64,000 nucleotides of DNA from Ferribacterium limneticum (GTDB taxonomy: Bacteria; Pseudomonadota; Gammaproteobacteria; Burkholderiales; Rhodocyclaceae). The DNA is taken from contig NZ_CP075191.1 in NCBI RefSeq assembly GCF_020510625.1, forward strand, positions 1,774,001 to 1,838,000. The letters are read 5' to 3'. Below are positions 63,418-64,000 of the stretch, piece after piece. How positions within the stretch are numbered: the first letter of the stretch is position 1; every line of letters starts with the position of its first letter. Position numbers and translations under genes: made by a program. The notes below the pieces were generated by a model. That model was not told the DNA's origin and did no database searches. It worked only from the letters and a program-made list of their open reading frames with translations.

Positions 63418-64000
63418 GTTTGAGCCGCGAGCAGATGCTGGTCGAGATGGGCATTTCCCCGATCTGGGTGTTGCGCGATTCCACGCCGCCAGCTTCGGTG
63501 CCTGAATCAGCTCCGGAGATCGAAGTCAATATCGAAGCAGTGGCGGCTCCGCTCGTTGAAGAGCCTGCTGCTCCCGTGCCGCCTCTGGCTCATCAGCCCC
63601 GTTCGCCGGCAACAGCCGTTGATACGCTGGATTGGCCGGCTTTGGCGCGGCAGGTCGCCGAGTGCCGGGCCTGTCCCTTGTGCGAACAGCGCAAGCAGGC
63701 CGTGCTGGGCGTTGGCGATACCCATCCGGAGTGGTTGTTCATTGGTGAGGGCCCGGGCGCCGAAGAGGATGTCAAGGGCGAACCCTTCGTTGGTCAGGCT
63801 GGTAAGTTGCTCGACAACATGCTGGCTTCGCTCGACATCGCCCGCGGTAACCGGGTTTATATCGCTAACGCGGTCAAGTGCCGGCCGCCCGGCAACCGCA
63901 CGCCAGAGGCTGCCGAAATGGCCGCCTGCTGGCCTTATCTCGAACGCCAGATTGCCCTGCTCAAGCCCAAGGTCATCGTGTTGCTCGGCAAGGCAGCGGT
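63414..64000 (+). CDS. Family 4 uracil-DNA glycosylase with 4Fe-4S cluster (3' end outside window)
   Basis: 195 codons are visible, running off the window. After a Pro/Ala-rich N-terminal stretch (about 25-70) the glycosylase begins with the cluster pair Cys84/Cys87 (ECRACPLC), followed by FIGEGPGAEEDVKGEPFVGQAGKLLD with the active-site loop, and Cys156 and Cys172, which complete the 4Fe-4S ligands (spacing of 15 between them). It removes uracil from DNA. The N-terminal extension is typical of the betaproteobacterial proteins fused or associated with polymerase-related functions. Coupled to rimI and tsaB. Confidence 0.9.
   Translation, partial: MSLSREQMLVEMGISPIWVLRDSTPPASVPESAPEIEVNIEAVAAPLVEEPAAPVPPLAHQPRSPATAVDTLDWPALARQVAECRACPLCEQRKQAVLGVGDTHPEWLFIGEGPGAEEDVKGEPFVGQAGKLLDNMLASLDIARGNRVYIANAVKCRPPGNRTPEAAEMAACWPYLERQIALLKPKVIVLLGKAA

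Overview
This window is a gene-dense, GC-rich bacterial chromosome segment, about 94% coding by eye. I see no rRNA, tRNA, CRISPR array, insertion sequence or prophage. The gene set points to a betaproteobacterium, most likely of the order Rhodocyclales (Dechloromonas/Azonexus/Azospira-like). Supporting features are an Isc operon with iscX and an extra NifS-type desulfurase, a lexA-imuA-imuB-dnaE2 cassette, a PrsT/PEP-CTERM pair, and LexA and IscR boxes of the gamma/betaproteobacterial type. The genus is an inference from memory of such gene sets. No gene-free stretch exceeds 300 bases; the longest gaps (46799-47035 and 48692-48936) hold promoters or terminators and nothing else I recognise.

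Layout. 1-7545: 3' part of purL, an orphan ClpP-like protease, a stand-alone CZB zinc protein, a macrodomain protein, a rhodanese remnant, a divergent pair of very small genes around two LexA boxes, a DUF2917 gene and a MocR-type regulator. 7630-17229: ppiD, a large hybrid histidine kinase, fabI, ETF-quinone oxidoreductase, an acyl-CoA thioesterase and dgt. 17255-23092: the SOS mutagenesis operon lexA-imuA-imuB-dnaE2 behind a perfect LexA box. 23267-29242: PrsT, a PEP-CTERM protein with a possible sigma-54 promoter, and a lipoprotein serine hydrolase paired with an acyl carrier protein. 29309-38257: cysE-iscR-nifS-iscS-iscU-iscA-hscB-hscA-fdx-iscX and five small downstream genes, with three IscR-type sites. 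38404-40709: a degenerate-J-domain/DUF898 membrane protein coupled to an M48 protease. 40716-46084: an mfd-aroG-serB operon on the minus strand. 46223-49358: a secreted coiled-coil protein, a nucleotide-sugar dehydrogenase and two small proteins. 49426-53712: a five-gene minus-strand operon built on the poorly understood AmmeMemoRadiSam triad. 53755-55490: ispD, ispF and a frameshifted thpR. 55548-59745: a c-di-GMP phosphodiesterase/HDOD operon behind a sigma-28-like promoter. 59735-61773: an OmpR/EnvZ-type pair. 61932-64000: a small secreted repeat protein, then tsaB-rimI-udg (the last cut by the window end).

Themes. DNA damage responses recur: the lexA cassette, mfd, a family-4 uracil-DNA glycosylase, dgt, and a second LexA-box site between two unknown small genes. 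Iron-sulfur biogenesis is linked to cysteine supply through an IscR-type site on the cysE promoter. Candidates for undescribed biology are the SOS-controlled small gene pair, the extended AmmeMemoRadiSam operon, the sigma-28-linked EAL/HDOD operon, the J-like/DUF898-M48 pair, and the serine hydrolase/ACP pair.
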